DNA from: Rhizobium subbaraonis
GTDB taxonomy: Bacteria > Pseudomonadota > Alphaproteobacteria > Rhizobiales > Rhizobiaceae
DNA: 51,938 bases
Direction of reading: 5' to 3'
NCBI RefSeq assembly: GCF_900220975.1
Contig: NZ_OBQD01000026.1
Location: 7,606 to 59,543 of the forward strand
Of the stretch, positions 50,549-51,938 are shown piece after piece. Below the pieces are notes generated by a model. That model saw only the letters and a list, made by a program, of their open reading frames with translations, was not told the origin of the DNA and searched no databases. The translations under genes and the position numbers were made by a program. The first letter of the stretch is position 1. Each line of letters starts with the position of its first letter.

Positions 50549-51368
50549 ATTTCCTCATGCGGCTACCGCAAAATTACCGTGCCCGACGTTGAGCCGTCGG
50601 TCTGGAGACATGCAAAATCGCCAGCAGGGTCGGCAGGCGTTGACGTCGTATTCCGCCTCAGGCGAGCGCAGACGCGATCGACTCACTACGGTAGTCGGAA
50701 CGGAAAGGGAACGTATCAGGTTCGACTCGGGCTGAAAACCCAGTTCGGCGGGTGCGCAGCCAAAACCGCTCACGGTCTCGGGCCGGTCTGTTTCAATGAG
50801 GCCGCCGATATCGATAAGGTGCCGCAGGATGGTGGTGACGAACTGAGCGCGGCGGCATGGAGATCGTTAATCGATTGCTGAGGCGAAAACCGGCTTCAAA
50901 ATCTGGTTAACAATTTGAAAGATAATAGAATATTTTCAGAAACAACGCATCTGCGAAAGGCTTCGTTTATTATAGCAGATCAAAAAGACAGGCGGAAAAT
51001 GGGAGAGGGTATTTTCCCGGAGGCCATTTAACAGGTTGTTCAGGGGGCGAGCGGACAGTGCCCCACAAGGACGAGTTCCTTGACGCAATGCTATTGGGCG
51101 TTGCGTCGTGGGGGTCGGCGCAAGCCATGACACCAGACCCGCCGATGATTGGCGCACCACATCGTTTCCGCAACCGCCGATTATTGTACGGGTAGTATTC
51201 AAATGACCGACCTCTCTTCATCGCCGTCCCCCGCATACGACAACAATCTGTCGTTCGCTACGTCGATCTGGTATCTCGCTCGTTGCATCAAGAGCCTCGT
51301 CTACCTGCATCGCGACCAGCCGATCGCGAGCCCGAAAACCTGGTTGTTTTGAGTTCGAGGGAAGCGAG
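50549..51368. other. 820-bp non-coding stretch
   Basis: No convincing gene. 50880-51000 is clearly AT-rich (ATTTGAAAGATAATAGAAT; TTTATTATAGCAG), with promoter-like elements and an ATCTGC/GCAGAT inverted repeat around 50949-50980. A possible structured RNA element follows at 51061-51113. A 49-codon frame at 51203-51352 lacks a ribosome site and recognisable features. Confidence 0.6.
51061..51113 (+). ncRNA. Candidate three-way-junction structured RNA element
   Basis: Three consecutive perfect helices nest without unpaired junction bases: outer stem CCCCAC (51061-51066) with GTGGGG (51108-51113); hairpin AAGGA/TCCTT (51067-51071 and 51077-51081) with a 5-nt loop; hairpin GACGCAA/TTGCGTC (51082-51088 and 51101-51107) with a 12-nt loop. 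It lies downstream of the AT-rich promoter-like patch in the non-coding stretch. It may be part of a small RNA or a DNA-level palindrome; no known family is recognised. Confidence 0.35.
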
Positions 51369-51746
51369 ATGCGAAAGATGCGTACTTCCCTTCGGGTCCT
51401 CGTTCCGGGTGCCCTGGCGATCTTGCTTGCCTCCTGCTCCGGCGAGCCCTCCGAAAGCGACATTGCGAATGCCCTGCAAAAGGCCATGAATGCCGAGCGC
51501 GAGCAGCTGGAGGCATTGGGTGCCGGTCTGATGGGCAAGTCTGCGCCCAATCCGATGAGTGGCATGCTCGATATCCGTATTTCCGATGTCGAGAAGATCG
51601 GTTGCCAGGAAAGTGGCAAGAACTCCTATAGCTGCGACGTGCGCTACAAGGTCAGCGGAGGCCTTGCCGGATCGGACGGTCGGTCAATGAGTGCGCCCGT
51701 CCGAATGATCTCCGCCAGCGAAGGCTGGGTCGTATCGGGCAACTGA
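51369..51746 (+). CDS. Small hypothetical lipoprotein
   Basis: A 125-residue protein with a lipoprotein signal (MRKMRTSLRVLVPGALAILL followed by ASC, lipobox LLASC) and a mature domain with two cysteines (IGCQESGKNSYSCDVRYKV) that may form a disulfide, ending GWVVSGN. GAGGGA lies upstream of the ATG. Envelope location is expected; function unknown. The last 192 bp of the window show no further gene. Confidence 0.8.
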   Translation: MRKMRTSLRVLVPGALAILLASCSGEPSESDIANALQKAMNAEREQLEALGAGLMGKSAPNPMSGMLDIRISDVEKIGCQESGKNSYSCDVRYKVSGGLAGSDGRSMSAPVRMISASEGWVVSGN

Positions 51747-51938
51747 TCAACGCCCGGACAATTCCCCCATGTGTGGACGGCCCGTGGAATGCAAGACTCT
51801 GTATCGATGGGATCGGTCAGGTTCAGTCATGTGTCCGGCCTTTTATCGTGGCATTGTAGCCACTGGCCCTGATGAAGTCCGCGGATGGAGAGCCAATCAA
51901 TTTGTCGAGCTCAAGGCTCTGGGGGAACCTAGGCTTTG

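Noticed and set aside
51203-51352. 49-codon frame in the non-coding stretch before the lipoprotein
   Set aside because: No ribosome site, no hydrophobic or domain feature, and no coupling to a neighbour; left as unannotated.

Overview
The window looks like accessory (megaplasmid, chromid or island-type) DNA of a GC-rich alphaproteobacterium, most likely Hyphomicrobiales/Rhizobiaceae. This rests on codon use, tightly overlapped operons, a rhizobial-type lsr (AI-2 uptake) locus and several independent catabolic cassettes. Genus and replicon type cannot be fixed from the sequence. No rRNA, tRNA, CRISPR array, intact insertion sequence or replication gene was recognised.

Layout. (1) 1-6.3 kb: the 3' part of a giant secreted RTX/FG-GAP protein built from in-phase 366-bp repeats, a DUF4915 protein, and the decayed tail of an FtsH-like M41 protease. 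(2) 6.5-15.4 kb (minus): an aromatic-acid type catabolic operon. In transcription order it is an AraC regulator, a three-subunit molybdenum hydroxylase (Mo subunit fused to a CoxG-like domain, then FAD and 2Fe-2S subunits), an acyl-CoA ligase, an enoyl-CoA hydratase and a BenE-type transporter. (3) 15.6-21.2 kb: a large hybrid sensor kinase facing a PilZ-like protein, an OmpR-type response regulator and a GAF-EAL phosphodiesterase, which reads as a c-di-GMP signalling module. (4) 21.5-23.4 kb: a Kef-type cation/proton antiporter and a small membrane protein. (5) 23.4-29.9 kb (minus): an RND efflux operon with two lipoprotein adaptors and a lipoprotein hydrolase, preceded by a long inverted-repeat operator. 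(6) 30.0-31.05 kb: a graveyard of gene fragments. (7) 31.06-40.04 kb: a complete AI-2 import and processing locus, lsrACDB plus a class II aldolase on the minus strand, diverging from lsrR-lsrK-lsrG. (8) 40.2-42.1 kb: a glycosyltransferase and a GNAT acetyltransferase. (9) 42.2-46.1 kb: a TetR-controlled detoxification set (SDR, Old Yellow Enzyme, quinone oxidoreductase) with shared ATGAT-N4-ATCAT operators. (10) 46.2-48.4 kb: a mosaic duplicated segment, a second TetR and an AI-2E family transporter. (11) 48.5-51.9 kb: a UvrD-like helicase, an 820-bp non-coding stretch with a potential three-way-junction RNA, and a small lipoprotein.

The most striking observation is that the efflux locus (23.4-30.2 kb) and the TetR/AI-2E locus (46.2-48.4 kb) share three collinear homologous patches. 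They look like two complementary deletion derivatives of one ancestral divergent module (hydrolase-RND-adaptor-adaptor / operator / TetR-AI-2E transporter). One copy kept the pump, the other kept the repressor and the transporter, and both kept the operator. The TetR at 46.5 kb is therefore the probable trans-acting regulator of the pump 16 kb away. A second notable point is that the lsr locus carries a RhaD-like class II aldolase and has no lsrF thiolase, and the window has no luxS.
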